DNA of 64,000 nt, taken from assembly GCA_002354805.1 (NCBI GenBank), contig DEMH01000015.1, positions 287,464-351,463 on the forward strand. The letters are read 5' to 3'. This document shows, in pieces, positions 35,117 through 44,584 of the stretch. The translations under genes were made by a program, and so were the position numbers. The notes below the pieces were generated by a model, which was not told where the DNA came from, ran no database searches, and saw only the letters and a list, made by a program, of their open reading frames with translations. The stretch's first letter is position 1. Each line of letters opens with the position of its first letter. The stretch is from Gammaproteobacteria bacterium UBA2675 (GTDB taxonomy: Bacteria > Pseudomonadota > Gammaproteobacteria > Pseudomonadales > Pseudohongiellaceae).

Positions 35117-36517
35117 GTGAAGAAGAATATAATTAAATTAGCAGGCATTTCTCTTACGGGCATGTTCCTTGCCGTATCGACTCAGGCGTTCGCACAGGAA
35201 ACGGCAGGCAGCTTGACAGAACTTCTCCGTAATGTAGAAGAAAATCGAGTACTGGAATCCCAGGAAGCCCGTCAACGCGAGCAGCGATTCCAGCAGGAAG
35301 TTAACCAGCAGCAGCAGATTCTTGAAGAAACTCGCCAGCGAATTTCAGAAGAAGAAGCTGAAAACACTCGTCTGGAAGGTGTATTCGATGAAAACCGTAC
35401 ACTGCTGGCCGAGCGTCGTGCACAACTGAATGAAGTACGCGCCAACCTCAACGAACTGCTGGGTACCATTCAGGGCGTTGCAGGTGACTTCCGCAGCGTG
35501 TTCGAAACCTCTCTGGTAAGCGCCCAGTATCCTGGTCGTACCGAGTTCCTTGACTCCTTCATCGAGCGCGTAGCCAGTGACACCGAACAGGTGCGTGTTG
35601 ATGAAATCGAGCGTTTCTGGTTCTACATGCAGCAGGAGCTGGTTGAATCCGGCCGTGTTGTGCAGTACGAAGGCCAGGTTGGTCTGCCATCAGGCGACCA
35701 GGAGAATCGAGTCATAACTCGAATCGGTACCTTCAATTCCATTGCCAATGGTGATTACCTGTCTTACAACGCAGACGTCGATCACCTCCAGGTGCTGCCG
35801 CGTCAGCCAGCTGGTGACATCGTCGCAAACGCCGTTGAGCTGGAAAATGCCGAAAGCGGCATCCACAAGGTGGGCATTGACCCAACGGGTGCTCAGGGCG
35901 GCAGTCTGATGGCTAACCTGATCAACTTCCCGACAGTGTCCGAACAGGTTCGTCAGAACTCTGGTGAAATCGGTTTTGCCATCATCGGCATTGGTATCAT
36001 CGCCATCCTGGTTGGTCTGGTCCGTTCCTTCCAGCTCACACTGGTTTCAGCCAAAGTGAATGCCCAGGTTAAATCCGACAAGGCCAACAAGAACAACCCA
36101 CTGGGTCGTGTTTTGATGGTAGCCGAGTCCAACCCGAACGTTGACACCGAAACTCTGGAACTGAAACTGGGTGAAGCCATCCTGCAGGAAACTCCGGCAC
36201 TGGAGCGTTTCCTGACCTTCATCAAGATCATCTCCGCCATCGCCCCTCTGATGGGTCTGTTGGGTACGGTTACCGGTATGATTCAGGTGTTCCAGCAGAT
36301 CACCGTTTACGGTGCTGGTGACCCGACTATCATGGCCGGTGGTATCTCCATGGCCCTGATGACAACAGTACTGGGTATCACGGTCGCCATCCCGACCATC
36401 CTGATGCACACCTGGGTTAAGAGCAAGAGTGACCGTATCATCCACATTCTGGAAGAACAGGCCACTGGTATCATCGCTCGTAAGGCCGAAGCTTCTGGCA
36501 ACAAAGCTCAGGCTTAA
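35117..36517 (+). CDS. ttpC: TtpC-like MotA/TolQ/ExbB proton channel protein
   Basis: The 466-residue, two-part protein has a cleavable signal (cleavage near AFAQE, residue 26) and a Gln/Glu-rich periplasmic coiled coil at about 35-125. A globular part follows, then an ExbB/TolQ-like membrane domain. Its helices lie near 283-303, 372-394 and 405-430, and it carries the family motif PLMGLLGTVTGMIQVF. In Vibrio the TtpC protein is essential for TonB2-dependent transport. It starts five bases after DUF3450. Confidence 0.9.
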   Translation: MKKNIIKLAGISLTGMFLAVSTQAFAQETAGSLTELLRNVEENRVLESQEARQREQRFQQEVNQQQQILEETRQRISEEEAENTRLEGVFDENRTLLAERRAQLNEVRANLNELLGTIQGVAGDFRSVFETSLVSAQYPGRTEFLDSFIERVASDTEQVRVDEIERFWFYMQQELVESGRVVQYEGQVGLPSGDQENRVITRIGTFNSIANGDYLSYNADVDHLQVLPRQPAGDIVANAVELENAESGIHKVGIDPTGAQGGSLMANLINFPTVSEQVRQNSGEIGFAIIGIGIIAILVGLVRSFQLTLVSAKVNAQVKSDKANKNNPLGRVLMVAESNPNVDTETLELKLGEAILQETPALERFLTFIKIISAIAPLMGLLGTVTGMIQVFQQITVYGAGDPTIMAGGISMALMTTVLGITVAIPTILMHTWVKSKSDRIIHILEEQATGIIARKAEASGNKAQA

Positions 36518-36528
36518 GGGGAGACAGC

Positions 36529-37050
36529 ATGTATTTTGCACTGCTCGACTTATCTGATGCGATCTCGGACTTCATGGCCAGGGGAGGCGGTGTTCTCTGG
36601 ATCATCGGCATACTTTTGCTGGTCATGTGGTGCCTGATCTTCGAGCGGCTATGGTACCTGCATTCCACCCACGCCAAGAGGGTGAAACACACCCTCGCGG
36701 CCTGGGCGGGTCGCTCTGATACCAAATCCTGGAAGGCCCAGCAGATTCGGAACATGATGGTGTCGCAGATCTCTCTGGACCTGCGTTCCACCATGCCAAT
36801 CATCGAAACCCTGGTTGTGGTGTGTCCACTGCTCGGGCTGCTCGGCACGGTAACGGGTATGATCGAAGTGTTCTACGTTATGGCTCTGACCGGTGGCGGC
36901 GACGCCAAATCAATGGCGGGTGGTGTCTCCAAGGCAACCATTCCGACCATGGCAGGCATGGTAGGGGCACTTTCCGGCATCTTCGCCAGTAACTGGCTGA
37001 AGTCCCGAATCGATCGCGACCTGGAACTTCTCGAAGACCATATGGCCTAA
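36529..37050 (+). CDS. exbB2: ExbB2-type proton channel subunit
   Basis: The 173-residue member of the MotA/TolQ/ExbB family has a first helix at about 20-42 (LWIIGILLLVMWCLIFERLW). The second bears PLLGLLGTVTGMIEVF near 98-113, and the third has VSKATIPTMAGMVGALSGIF. With ExbD it uses the proton gradient to energise TonB. It lacks the long periplasmic region of TtpC, so the operon encodes two different ExbB-like proteins. A strong AGGGGAG site precedes its ATG. Confidence 0.93.
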   Translation: MYFALLDLSDAISDFMARGGGVLWIIGILLLVMWCLIFERLWYLHSTHAKRVKHTLAAWAGRSDTKSWKAQQIRNMMVSQISLDLRSTMPIIETLVVVCPLLGLLGTVTGMIEVFYVMALTGGGDAKSMAGGVSKATIPTMAGMVGALSGIFASNWLKSRIDRDLELLEDHMA

Positions 37051-37081
37051 TTATCACTAGATACTGAATAAAGGCACAATA

Positions 37082-37489
37082 ATGAAAACAGGTTTGATGA
37101 AGAAAAGGGATGATGAGAACACCGGGGAGATTGACCTTACCCCGATGCTCGACGTGGTATTCATCCTGCTCATCTTCTTTATTGTCACCTCGGTGTTTAT
37201 TACTGAGGCGGGCATTGAGGTGGTGAAGCCGGAAGCGTCAACTGCCGAACCACGCTCCAAGGACCTGATCCTGATTGCGATTAGCAATGATGGTCAGATC
37301 TGGATTGATGGTGAGCAAATAGATCCGCGATTTATCCGGTCTCGTTTTGAGAGACGTCTGGCTGAAACGCCAAACGCCTCGGTCGTAATTCAAGGCGACC
37401 GCACTGCTCAGAATGAGCATGTCATGACCATTATGCGAGCGGCACGCGATGCGCAGATAGCATCCGTCGCCATATCTACGGAGAACTAG
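37082..37489 (+). CDS. exbD2: ExbD2-type energy-transducing protein
   Basis: The 135-residue protein has one membrane helix (about 22-42) and the essential proton-carrying Asp24 in DLTPMLDVVFILLIFFIV. A periplasmic domain follows, ending with VMTIMRAARDAQIASVAIS. It pairs with ExbB2 and ends three bases before tonB2. Confidence 0.95.
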   Translation: MKTGLMKKRDDENTGEIDLTPMLDVVFILLIFFIVTSVFITEAGIEVVKPEASTAEPRSKDLILIAISNDGQIWIDGEQIDPRFIRSRFERRLAETPNASVVIQGDRTAQNEHVMTIMRAARDAQIASVAISTEN

Positions 37490-37492
37490 AAG

Positions 37493-38101
37493 ATGAGTAT
37501 ACTTCGATGGGTAGTCTCTCTTGGACTGGCGGGTCTTGTGACACTGGGTCTGTTCTATTTCATGCAGGCGCTGATTGCGACCGGCGGTGAACTGGAACAG
37601 AACACCAATGTGATTCGTATCGTGGACGCGACCATGCCGGAAATCGAAATGGAAGTGATCCGGGATGTTGAACCGCCTGAAGAAATCGAGCAACCGCCTG
37701 AAGATACACCTCCGCCACCAGATCGCAATATCGATATGGACGGCGGCGGCGATCTGAACATCGCTCGCGAGAACGTCAATGTTGATATCGGTCTTGATAT
37801 CGGTGCTGCCGGTCTCAGCGCTACAGATGGTGAAATGTTGCCGCTGGTAAACATTCAGCCACAGTATCCGACACGTGCCGCACAGCGCGGTATCGAAGGT
37901 TGGTGTCAGGTTTCGTTTACCGTTACTGAAACCGGTGGCGTTCGTGATGTTGTGGTTGTCGACGCAGAGCCTCGCGGCATGTTCGACTCAGCATCCATCC
38001 GTGCCGCTGAGCGTTTCCGCTTTCAGCCTCGTGTTGTGAATGGTGAGGCGGTAGAAGTACCAAACGTTCAGTACGTGTTCCGCTTTGAGCTGGAGGAGTA
38101 A
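37493..38101 (+). CDS. tonB2: TonB2-type energy transducer
   Basis: The 202-residue protein has an N-terminal anchor helix (about 5-26), a short Pro/Glu-rich spacer (PPEEIEQPPEDTPPPPD, about 62-78) and a C-terminal TonB domain from about 118. That domain carries the hallmark PQYPTRAAQRGIEGWCQVSF and FRFQPRVVNGEAVEVPNVQY. TonB touches TonB-dependent receptors and drives import of siderophores, cobalamin or polymers. The spacer is much shorter than in E. coli TonB, as in other TonB2 proteins. The downstream start overlaps only if an internal frame is used; the real TPR start is at 38106. Confidence 0.93.
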   Translation: MSILRWVVSLGLAGLVTLGLFYFMQALIATGGELEQNTNVIRIVDATMPEIEMEVIRDVEPPEEIEQPPEDTPPPPDRNIDMDGGGDLNIARENVNVDIGLDIGAAGLSATDGEMLPLVNIQPQYPTRAAQRGIEGWCQVSFTVTETGGVRDVVVVDAEPRGMFDSASIRAAERFRFQPRVVNGEAVEVPNVQYVFRFELEE

Positions 38102-38105
38102 GAGA

Positions 38106-39461
38106 ATGAGTGCAGTAAATACAATTCTCCGATCCGCCATGATGGCTGCCTTCCTGGCGACTTCTGCGTCTGTCGGCACCATGATGCTGGCTACGCCTGC
38201 TTATGCGCAGGAAGAAGAAGATGGCCCGCGTGAACCACCACCCACTCGTCGTTCAGACACCTTGAGCGATCGTGTGTACCGTGTGATCGCTGAAGTGCAG
38301 GAATTGATGAACCCGACCGAAGAGGGCGTACAGCCTGATCTGGAAGCCGCCAAGCGTGAACTGGACTCATTGAATGAGCGCTATGACACGCTGAACGACT
38401 TCGAGAAGGCCACCATGCTGAACTTCTACACCAACTACTATCTTGGTGTGGATGATATTGCGAACGCATTGGCGACGTTTGAACGCATCCTCACAATCGA
38501 GGACCTGCGTCCGGAGCAGCGTCTGCGCACACTGCAGTCTCTGGGTCAGCTCTACGCCGTCGAAGAACGGTATGAAGATGCGATTCGTACACTGGAACAG
38601 TGGCGCGAACTGTCAGCTGAAGAAAACGCGACGGTTTACAACGTACTGGCACAGTCTCACTACAACCTGCAGCAGTTCCCGCAGTCGATTGAATATCTGC
38701 TGAGCTATATGGATATGCTGCGGGCAGAGGGTCGCGAAATTGCGCGCAATATCTATACCTTTCTGAATGCCATGTACATTGAACTGGAAGACTATGAGTC
38801 GGCACTGGATGTCACCAAAACGCTGGTAGCGCTGTTTGATGAAGGTGCTGACTGGCGTAATCTGGCAGCCATCTATGGCTTCCTGGATCGTGAAGCACAG
38901 CGTATCCAGACCATGGAACTTGCCTACGTGAAGGGTTATCTGGAAAGCGAAGCTGAGTTCATGAACCTGGCTCAGTCTCTTGCGGGTCTGGATGCGCCGA
39001 TTCGTGGCATCGAGATTCTGGAAGACGGTATCGAACAGGGTATCGTCGAGGAGAACGGAGATAACCTGCGCCGACTGACTCAGATGTACATTATCGCATC
39101 CGAGTTTGAAGCGGCAGTAGAACCTGCAGAGCGTCTGGTTGAAATCGTCGATGATGGCGAAGCCTGGGATTACCTTGGCTATATCCATCTGATGAACCGT
39201 GACTATGCCAGCGCTGTGGAAGCCATGCAGACCGCTCTTGATCGTGGCGGCCTTGAGAACACTGGTGACGTCCAGCTGTCTCTGGCGCGAGCCCTGGTAG
39301 AGCTGGATCGTTATGACGAAGCCCTGACAGCCGCGCAACGTGCACAGCAAATGGGTGCCAACAATGCTGGTCAGTTTGTATCGTTCGTTGAAAGCTCAAA
39401 GGCGCGCTATGAAGCGCTACAGGAGCAGAAAGAACGCGCAATCGAATACTACCAGTCTTGA
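38106..39461 (+). CDS. Exported TPR protein of the TonB2 operon
   Basis: The ATG at 38106 follows the GGAGGAG at the end of tonB2 and gives 451 residues. A signal peptide (cleavage near AYAQEEE, about residue 36) is followed by helical tetratricopeptide repeats over most of the protein, for example DDIANALATFERIL, EERYEDAIRTLEQW and DRYDEALTAAQRAQQ. TPR proteins commonly end TtpC/TonB2 operons and probably scaffold the periplasmic complex. A strong terminator follows. Confidence 0.9.
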   Translation: MSAVNTILRSAMMAAFLATSASVGTMMLATPAYAQEEEDGPREPPPTRRSDTLSDRVYRVIAEVQELMNPTEEGVQPDLEAAKRELDSLNERYDTLNDFEKATMLNFYTNYYLGVDDIANALATFERILTIEDLRPEQRLRTLQSLGQLYAVEERYEDAIRTLEQWRELSAEENATVYNVLAQSHYNLQQFPQSIEYLLSYMDMLRAEGREIARNIYTFLNAMYIELEDYESALDVTKTLVALFDEGADWRNLAAIYGFLDREAQRIQTMELAYVKGYLESEAEFMNLAQSLAGLDAPIRGIEILEDGIEQGIVEENGDNLRRLTQMYIIASEFEAAVEPAERLVEIVDDGEAWDYLGYIHLMNRDYASAVEAMQTALDRGGLENTGDVQLSLARALVELDRYDEALTAAQRAQQMGANNAGQFVSFVESSKARYEALQEQKERAIEYYQS

Positions 39462-39483
39462 AATCGGGGCCACTGGCCCCCAT

Positions 39484-39520
39484 AAAAAGCCCGGACACCG
39501 AAAGGTCTCCGGGCTTTTTT
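39484..39520 (+). terminator. Intrinsic terminator of the TonB2 operon
   Basis: A 12-bp stem, AAAAAGCCCGGA (39484-39495) with TCCGGGCTTTTT (39508-39519), ends in a T run. A smaller GGGGCC/GGCCCC hairpin lies just before it. Confidence 0.92.
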
Positions 39521-39630
39521 GTTTCTGGGCTCTACCTACTTCACGCGGGTAGTTGCCAAGATTACCAGGCGCGAGGCGGCCAGAGACCAGACACTGATTA
39601 ATAGAATTCAAAACAGCAGAGGTTTGTTGC

Positions 39631-41541
39631 ATGACAACAGATATGAAAAAGGAAACGCGTGGATTTGAAACCGAAGCCAAGCAGCTACTGAAGCTGATGA
39701 TCCACTCGCTGTACAGCAATAAGGAAGTATTCCTGCGCGAGTTGATTTCAAATGCATCGGATGCTGCAGACAAGCTGCGCTTTCAGGCCTTGTCCAATCC
39801 CGACATTTACGAGGGTGATACCGACCTGAGGGTGTTGATAGACTTTGACAAGGATGCGGGCACCATCACCATCAGCGACAACGGCATCGGCATGGATCGC
39901 GAAGACGTGATCAGCAACCTAGGCACTATCGCGAGGTCTGGCACTGCCCAGTTTCTTCAGTCCCTTAGCGGCGACCAAAAGAAAGACTCCCAGTTAATTG
40001 GCCAGTTTGGTGTGGGTTTCTATTCAGCATTCATTGTTGCCAACGAAGTTGAAGTCATCACACGCAAGGCTGGCACAGCCGCCACCGACGCCGTGCGCTG
40101 GGTCTCAGCAGGGGAGTCCGATTATTCCATAGAGGCTACTGAGAAAGCTGGACGCGGTACCACCGTTATACTGAAGCTGCGCGATGACTCCAAGGACTTC
40201 GCAGACGCCTATCGTATCCGCCAGGTGGTCAAGAAATACGCGGATCATATCGCCATACCGGTATTGCTGCCCAAGCAGAACTTCGACGATAAAGATGATG
40301 AAAAATCCGCTGAGGCGCCGGAATATGAAGCGGTCAACGATGCCAAGGCTCTTTGGACACGCCCAAGGACGCAGGTAAGCGATGATGAATACGTTGAATT
40401 CTATAAACACGTCTCACACGACTACGAAAAGCCACTAAGCTGGAGCCACAACAAGGTAGAAGGCAAACTGGAATACACCAGTCTGCTGTATCTTCCTGCA
40501 AGAGCGCCGTTTGACCTGTGGAATCGTGATGGCGCCCGAGGGCTGAAACTCTACGTGCAACGGGTCTTCATCATGGATCAGGCGGAGCAGTTTCTTCCAC
40601 TGTACCTGCGATTCATCAAAGGCGTTGTTGATTCCAATGACATATCCCTTAACGTATCACGCGAGATTCTGCAAAAAGATCCCGCTGTTGATTCGATGCG
40701 CAGTGCCTTGACCAAGCGTGCGCTGGATATGCTGGCCAAACTCAAAAAGGACGAGCCCGAGAAATACGCGACGTTCTGGAAAGAGTTCGGGCAGGTTCTT
40801 AAAGAAGGGCCCGGCGAGGATTACAGCAACCGCGAAGCGATCGCCAAACTGCTGATGTTTGCCAGCACCCATGACGATAGCAAAGGGCAGGACCAGAGCC
40901 TGGAAGACTATGTGTCGCGTATGAAGTCTGATCAGGAAAAGATCTATTACCTGATCGCTGATTCGGCAAAGGCCGCCAAAGGCAGTCCGCACCTGGAAAT
41001 TTTCCGCAAAAAGGGCATTGAAGTGCTGCTGCTGTCCGACCGGATAGATGAGTGGCTGATGAGTCATCTCCACGAGTTCGACGGCAAAGCCTTGCAGGAT
41101 GTCGCCCGCGGCGAACTTGACCTCGGTAAACTGGATGACGAGGAAGAAAAGCAGGCTCAGGAAAAATTGGAGGAAGAGCTCAAACCGTTACTGGAGCGAG
41201 TGAAAAACGCACTCGGTGAACGCGTCAAGGAAGTTAGAATCAGTCATCGCCTGACCGATTCGGCAGCTTGTCTGGCCATTGACGAAGACGATATGGGCGC
41301 GCAGATGCGACGCATCATGCAGGCATCCGGTCAGGCAGTACCTGACAGCAAGCCTATCTTCGAGCTTAATCCAACACACCCATTGGTAGACAAGCTGGAA
41401 CATGAACAGAACGAAGAGCGGTTTGGCGATCTGATCTCAATATTGTTCGATCAGGCGAGTCTGGCTGATGGCAATGAGCTGGAAGATCCAGCCCGATTCA
41501 GTCAGCAGCTCAACAAGTTGCTGCTTGAGTTGTGCAACTGA
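39631..41541 (+). CDS. htpG: Chaperone HtpG (Hsp90)
   Basis: The 636-residue bacterial Hsp90 has the GHKL ATP-binding domain with ELISNASDAADKLRF, DNGIGM and GQFGVGFYSAF. Middle and C-terminal dimerisation domains follow. It works with DnaK on late folding clients. An AGAGG site lies before the ATG. I see no sigma-32-type promoter in the 110 bases after the TonB2 terminator. It converges on argS. Confidence 0.97.
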   Translation: MTTDMKKETRGFETEAKQLLKLMIHSLYSNKEVFLRELISNASDAADKLRFQALSNPDIYEGDTDLRVLIDFDKDAGTITISDNGIGMDREDVISNLGTIARSGTAQFLQSLSGDQKKDSQLIGQFGVGFYSAFIVANEVEVITRKAGTAATDAVRWVSAGESDYSIEATEKAGRGTTVILKLRDDSKDFADAYRIRQVVKKYADHIAIPVLLPKQNFDDKDDEKSAEAPEYEAVNDAKALWTRPRTQVSDDEYVEFYKHVSHDYEKPLSWSHNKVEGKLEYTSLLYLPARAPFDLWNRDGARGLKLYVQRVFIMDQAEQFLPLYLRFIKGVVDSNDISLNVSREILQKDPAVDSMRSALTKRALDMLAKLKKDEPEKYATFWKEFGQVLKEGPGEDYSNREAIAKLLMFASTHDDSKGQDQSLEDYVSRMKSDQEKIYYLIADSAKAAKGSPHLEIFRKKGIEVLLLSDRIDEWLMSHLHEFDGKALQDVARGELDLGKLDDEEEKQAQEKLEEELKPLLERVKNALGERVKEVRISHRLTDSAACLAIDEDDMGAQMRRIMQASGQAVPDSKPIFELNPTHPLVDKLEHEQNEERFGDLISILFDQASLADGNELEDPARFSQQLNKLLLELCN

Positions 41542-41553
41542 TTTGAGGCCAGC

Positions 41554-41580
41554 GTTTGCGGGGCAGGAGGCCCCGCAAAC
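41554..41580. terminator. Shared hairpin between htpG and argS
   Basis: A perfect 11-bp stem, GTTTGCGGGGC with GCCCCGCAAAC around AGGAG, sits between the convergent stops. The base of the stem gives short A and T flanks on both strands, so it could end both transcripts, though the T tracts are weak. Confidence 0.6.
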
Positions 41581-41599
41581 AATCATGACCTGGGTCTGC

Positions 41600-43336
41600 T
41601 TACATTTGCTGTAGCGGTTCTATGCCTAGCAGATTCATACCTTCACGCAATGTCTGCGCAGTCAGGCTGGCCAGGGCCAGGCGACTGGCGCGTATCTCCG
41701 GCTCGGACTTAAGAATAGGGCAGCTCTCATAAAACTTCATGAACAACCCCGCCAGTTCAAACAGATACTGACACAGCTGGTTGGCGTAACAATCCTGACC
41801 GACCTGACGCACAGCCTCCGATAATTGCAGGATTTTCAGTAACAAAGCACGTTCCTCAGCAGCGCTGGTCTGAATCTGCGAGCCTGGTTCGACGCCTTCA
41901 GCCTCCAGGCGGCGAATGACACTCTGAATCCGCGCGTAGGCATACAGCATGTAAGGCGCCGTATTGCCGTCGAAGGACAACATGGTCGACCAGTCGAATA
42001 TGTAATCGCTGGTGCGATTCTTGGACAACTCGGCATACTTTACTGCGGCAATACCCACCGTCTCCGAGATCTCCCTGCGCTGTGCTTCTGGCAAATCCGG
42101 GTTTTTGTCGGACACCAGCGTAAATGCTCTCTGTACAGCCTCATCCAGCAAGGCCTTGAGCTTGACAGTATCACCACTGCGCGTTTTGAAAGGTTTCCCA
42201 TCCTCGCCCATCATCGTGCCGTAGGCGACATGTTCCAGGCTGCAATCACTACGAACCAGCCCTGCAGCCCGCGCTACAGCGAATACCTGCTGAAAATGCA
42301 GACTCTGTCTGGCATCGACCACATAGAGCACCCGGTCTGCACCGAGTTGACCGGAGCGATAGCGGATGGCGGCAAGATCGGTGGTGGCATAAAGATAACC
42401 ACCATCCCGTTTTTGTATGATGACGGGCAGGGGCGTGCCATCTTTACCGGTGAATTCTTCCAGGAATACACACTGGGCGCCGTCTGATTCAGTCAGCAGT
42501 TTTTTTGCAGAAAGCTCATTAACAATTTTTGGCAAATCATTGTTATAAAAGCTTTCAGCGCAAAGATCACTGGGTTTCAACTTGACCTGAAGTTGATCGT
42601 AGACCTCCTGGCAATGGCGCAGGGATTCTTCGATAAAGCGTTGCCACGCAGCCAGACACTCGGCGTCACCCTGTTGAAGTCGCACGACATAACTGCGCGC
42701 CAGATCAGCAAATCCTGCCTCATCGTCGAAACGCTGCTTGGCCGTGCGGTAAAAACTCTCCAGGTCCGAGAGGCTACCCGACACTGATTCCCCCTGCTCA
42801 ATCAGTGAGGTCATATGTGCGATGAGCATGCCGAACTGGGTTCCCCAGTCGCCCACATGATTTTGCCTTATCACGCAGTGCCCAAGGGCTTCCAGAACCC
42901 GTACGATAGTGTCGCCGATAATCGTCCCACGTAAATGCCCAACGTGCATTTCCTTGGCAAGGTTGGGGCTGGAATAGTCCACCACGATGGTCTGGGTGTT
43001 ATCATCCGGCAGGATCAACTGAGCCTGCGACTGGAATATCGCTGTGGCGCGGGTGTTAAGAGATGCATCATCCAGAAACAGATTGATAAAACCTGGTCCT
43101 GCAACCTCGGCCCGGCTGACCAGTCCCTCGGTGTTCAGAGCGGTCACCACTTCCTGGGCCACCTCTCGCGGATTGCGGCGCAGCTGCTTTGCGACTGACA
43201 TCACGCCATTGGCCTGATAATCGCCAAACTCGGGACGGGAGGCGTAAATGACCTGCGCTCTGGCATCATCGATGCCTGTCACTTTGACCAGTGCTTTGGT
43301 AACGGCAGCATCAAGCGTCTCTTTGAGGGTCTGCAT
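41600..43336 (-). CDS. argS: Arginyl-tRNA synthetase
   Basis: This class I synthetase of 578 residues charges tRNA-Arg. The N-terminal additional domain recognises the D-loop. The HIGH-type motif is SSPNLAKEMHVGHLRGTIIGD-like, with HVGH as the signature. A canonical KMSKS loop is not evident, as in many ArgS. The C-terminal DALR anticodon domain (YMLYAYARIQSVIRR, GLFMKFYESCPIL) is intact. It is divergent from rluC. Confidence 0.97.
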   Translation of the reverse strand: MQTLKETLDAAVTKALVKVTGIDDARAQVIYASRPEFGDYQANGVMSVAKQLRRNPREVAQEVVTALNTEGLVSRAEVAGPGFINLFLDDASLNTRATAIFQSQAQLILPDDNTQTIVVDYSSPNLAKEMHVGHLRGTIIGDTIVRVLEALGHCVIRQNHVGDWGTQFGMLIAHMTSLIEQGESVSGSLSDLESFYRTAKQRFDDEAGFADLARSYVVRLQQGDAECLAAWQRFIEESLRHCQEVYDQLQVKLKPSDLCAESFYNNDLPKIVNELSAKKLLTESDGAQCVFLEEFTGKDGTPLPVIIQKRDGGYLYATTDLAAIRYRSGQLGADRVLYVVDARQSLHFQQVFAVARAAGLVRSDCSLEHVAYGTMMGEDGKPFKTRSGDTVKLKALLDEAVQRAFTLVSDKNPDLPEAQRREISETVGIAAVKYAELSKNRTSDYIFDWSTMLSFDGNTAPYMLYAYARIQSVIRRLEAEGVEPGSQIQTSAAEERALLLKILQLSEAVRQVGQDCYANQLCQYLFELAGLFMKFYESCPILKSEPEIRASRLALASLTAQTLREGMNLLGIEPLQQM

Positions 43337-43465
43337 GCGGGACTTCCTGTTTATGACTCTGGAGATGGAAACGAATAGCGGCTAACTTTCAAGCAGCGCG
43401 GATTTTACACTATTCACGCCTGGCCTGCCGGATCAATCTGTCCCTCGACCGAACAGTAACACTGA

Positions 43466-43471
43466 TATAAT
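43466..43471 (+). promoter_or_regulatory. Consensus -10 box ahead of rluC
   Basis: A perfect TATAAT lies 35 bases before the rluC ATG. The best -35-like element (TCGACC) is only 15 bases upstream, so strength is uncertain. Confidence 0.45.
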
Positions 43472-43506
43472 GCCGGCTTTGCCGCACTGCGATCAGACCT
43501 GTAGCC

Positions 43507-44493
43507 ATGAGTGACCAAAAACAATCAACACAGCCTGCCAGAGATTATCAGGGGGCAGCCACGACTGGAGTCCAGTATCTCTCCGTGGGCGAACACGCTT
43601 CTGGTCAGCGCTTGGACAACTTTCTCATGTCCCGGCTGCGTGGTTTACCCAAATCGCATCTGTACCGTCTCATTCGCAAAGGCGAGATTCGCATCAACAA
43701 AAAGCGCTGCAAGCCCGACAGTCGTGTTACGGAGGGCGATGTCGTTCGTGTCGCTCCCTTGCGACTCAGTGAGCGGGACGCGCCTATCCCGCCAGGTGCC
43801 GAGCTGCAACTTGCCCTGCAACAGTCGATATTATACGAAGACGATCATTTGCTGCTGCTAAACAAACCTGCCGGAATGCCCGTCCATGCCGGAACGGGCA
43901 CGGCTGCGGGAGTGATCGAGGCCCTGCGCTATATGGCAGGTGAGGGCGGCTACCGTGAACTGGCACACCGACTTGATAAAGAGACTTCTGGCTGTTTGCT
44001 GGTGGCGAAATCCGCGACCGCGCTCAGAACCCTTCAGACGGCCTTCAAAAATCGTCAGGTCAGCAAGACCTACCAGGCCATTGTGCATGGCAGTTGGCCA
44101 ACAAACGTGACGCGGGTCGATGCGCCGCTGCTCAGAACGCAGCCCCAGCAGGGTGAACGCATCGTCAAGACCGATGACAGTGGCAAGTCGGCGCAGACTG
44201 AGTTTCGTCTGTTAAAGGACTATGGCATTGCCAGCCTGATAGAGGCTCGACCACTTACCGGGCGCACACATCAGATCCGCGTGCATTGCCAGCAGGCAGG
44301 GCATCCTATCCTCGGGGATGACAAGTACACCTACCATCGCCCGCATTCATTCAGCAAATTGCGCTTTTTGTGCCTACATGCCAGCGCTTTGTCTCTGGCC
44401 CATCCGGTAACAGGCCAGACATTGGCAGTGTCAGCACCACTGCGATCAGCCATGCAGGAATTACTGACACAACTTGACGAAAGCCCGGCGTAA
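43507..44493 (+). CDS. rluC: 23S rRNA pseudouridine synthase RluC
   Basis: It makes pseudouridines at 955, 2504 and 2580 of 23S rRNA in E. coli. The 328 residues comprise an N-terminal S4 RNA-binding domain (RLDNFLMSRLRGLPKSHLYR) and an RluA-type catalytic domain with D157 in AHRLDKETSG. LIEARPLTGRTHQIRVH also fits. RluC rather than RluA/RluD is chosen from length and from the neighbourhood of yceD-rpmF. Confidence 0.92.
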   Translation: MSDQKQSTQPARDYQGAATTGVQYLSVGEHASGQRLDNFLMSRLRGLPKSHLYRLIRKGEIRINKKRCKPDSRVTEGDVVRVAPLRLSERDAPIPPGAELQLALQQSILYEDDHLLLLNKPAGMPVHAGTGTAAGVIEALRYMAGEGGYRELAHRLDKETSGCLLVAKSATALRTLQTAFKNRQVSKTYQAIVHGSWPTNVTRVDAPLLRTQPQQGERIVKTDDSGKSAQTEFRLLKDYGIASLIEARPLTGRTHQIRVHCQQAGHPILGDDKYTYHRPHSFSKLRFLCLHASALSLAHPVTGQTLAVSAPLRSAMQELLTQLDESPA

Positions 44494-44520
44494 TGCCCAA
44501 ACTGGCAGTAACAACCCGTA

Positions 44521-44548
44521 AAATATGCAAAAAAGCGCATATTTTTTT
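44521..44548 (+). terminator. AT-rich terminator of rluC overlapping the next promoter
   Basis: AAATATGC (44521-44528) pairs with GCATATTT (44537-44544) and is followed by more T. The last T of the tract form the start of the TTGACA box at 44547, so terminator and promoter share bases. Confidence 0.75.
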
Positions 44549-44575
44549 GACAGCGAACGCTGTTGCCCCTATTAT
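44547..44575 (+). promoter_or_regulatory. Strong promoter of yceD-rpmF, nearly leaderless
   Basis: TTGACA (44547-44552), a 17-base spacer and TATTAT (44570-44575) are present. The expected start is at about 44582-44584, directly before the yceD ATG at 44585. The mRNA would have zero to three leader bases and no Shine-Dalgarno site. Confidence 0.8.
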
Positions 44576-44584
44576 TGCGCGCCT

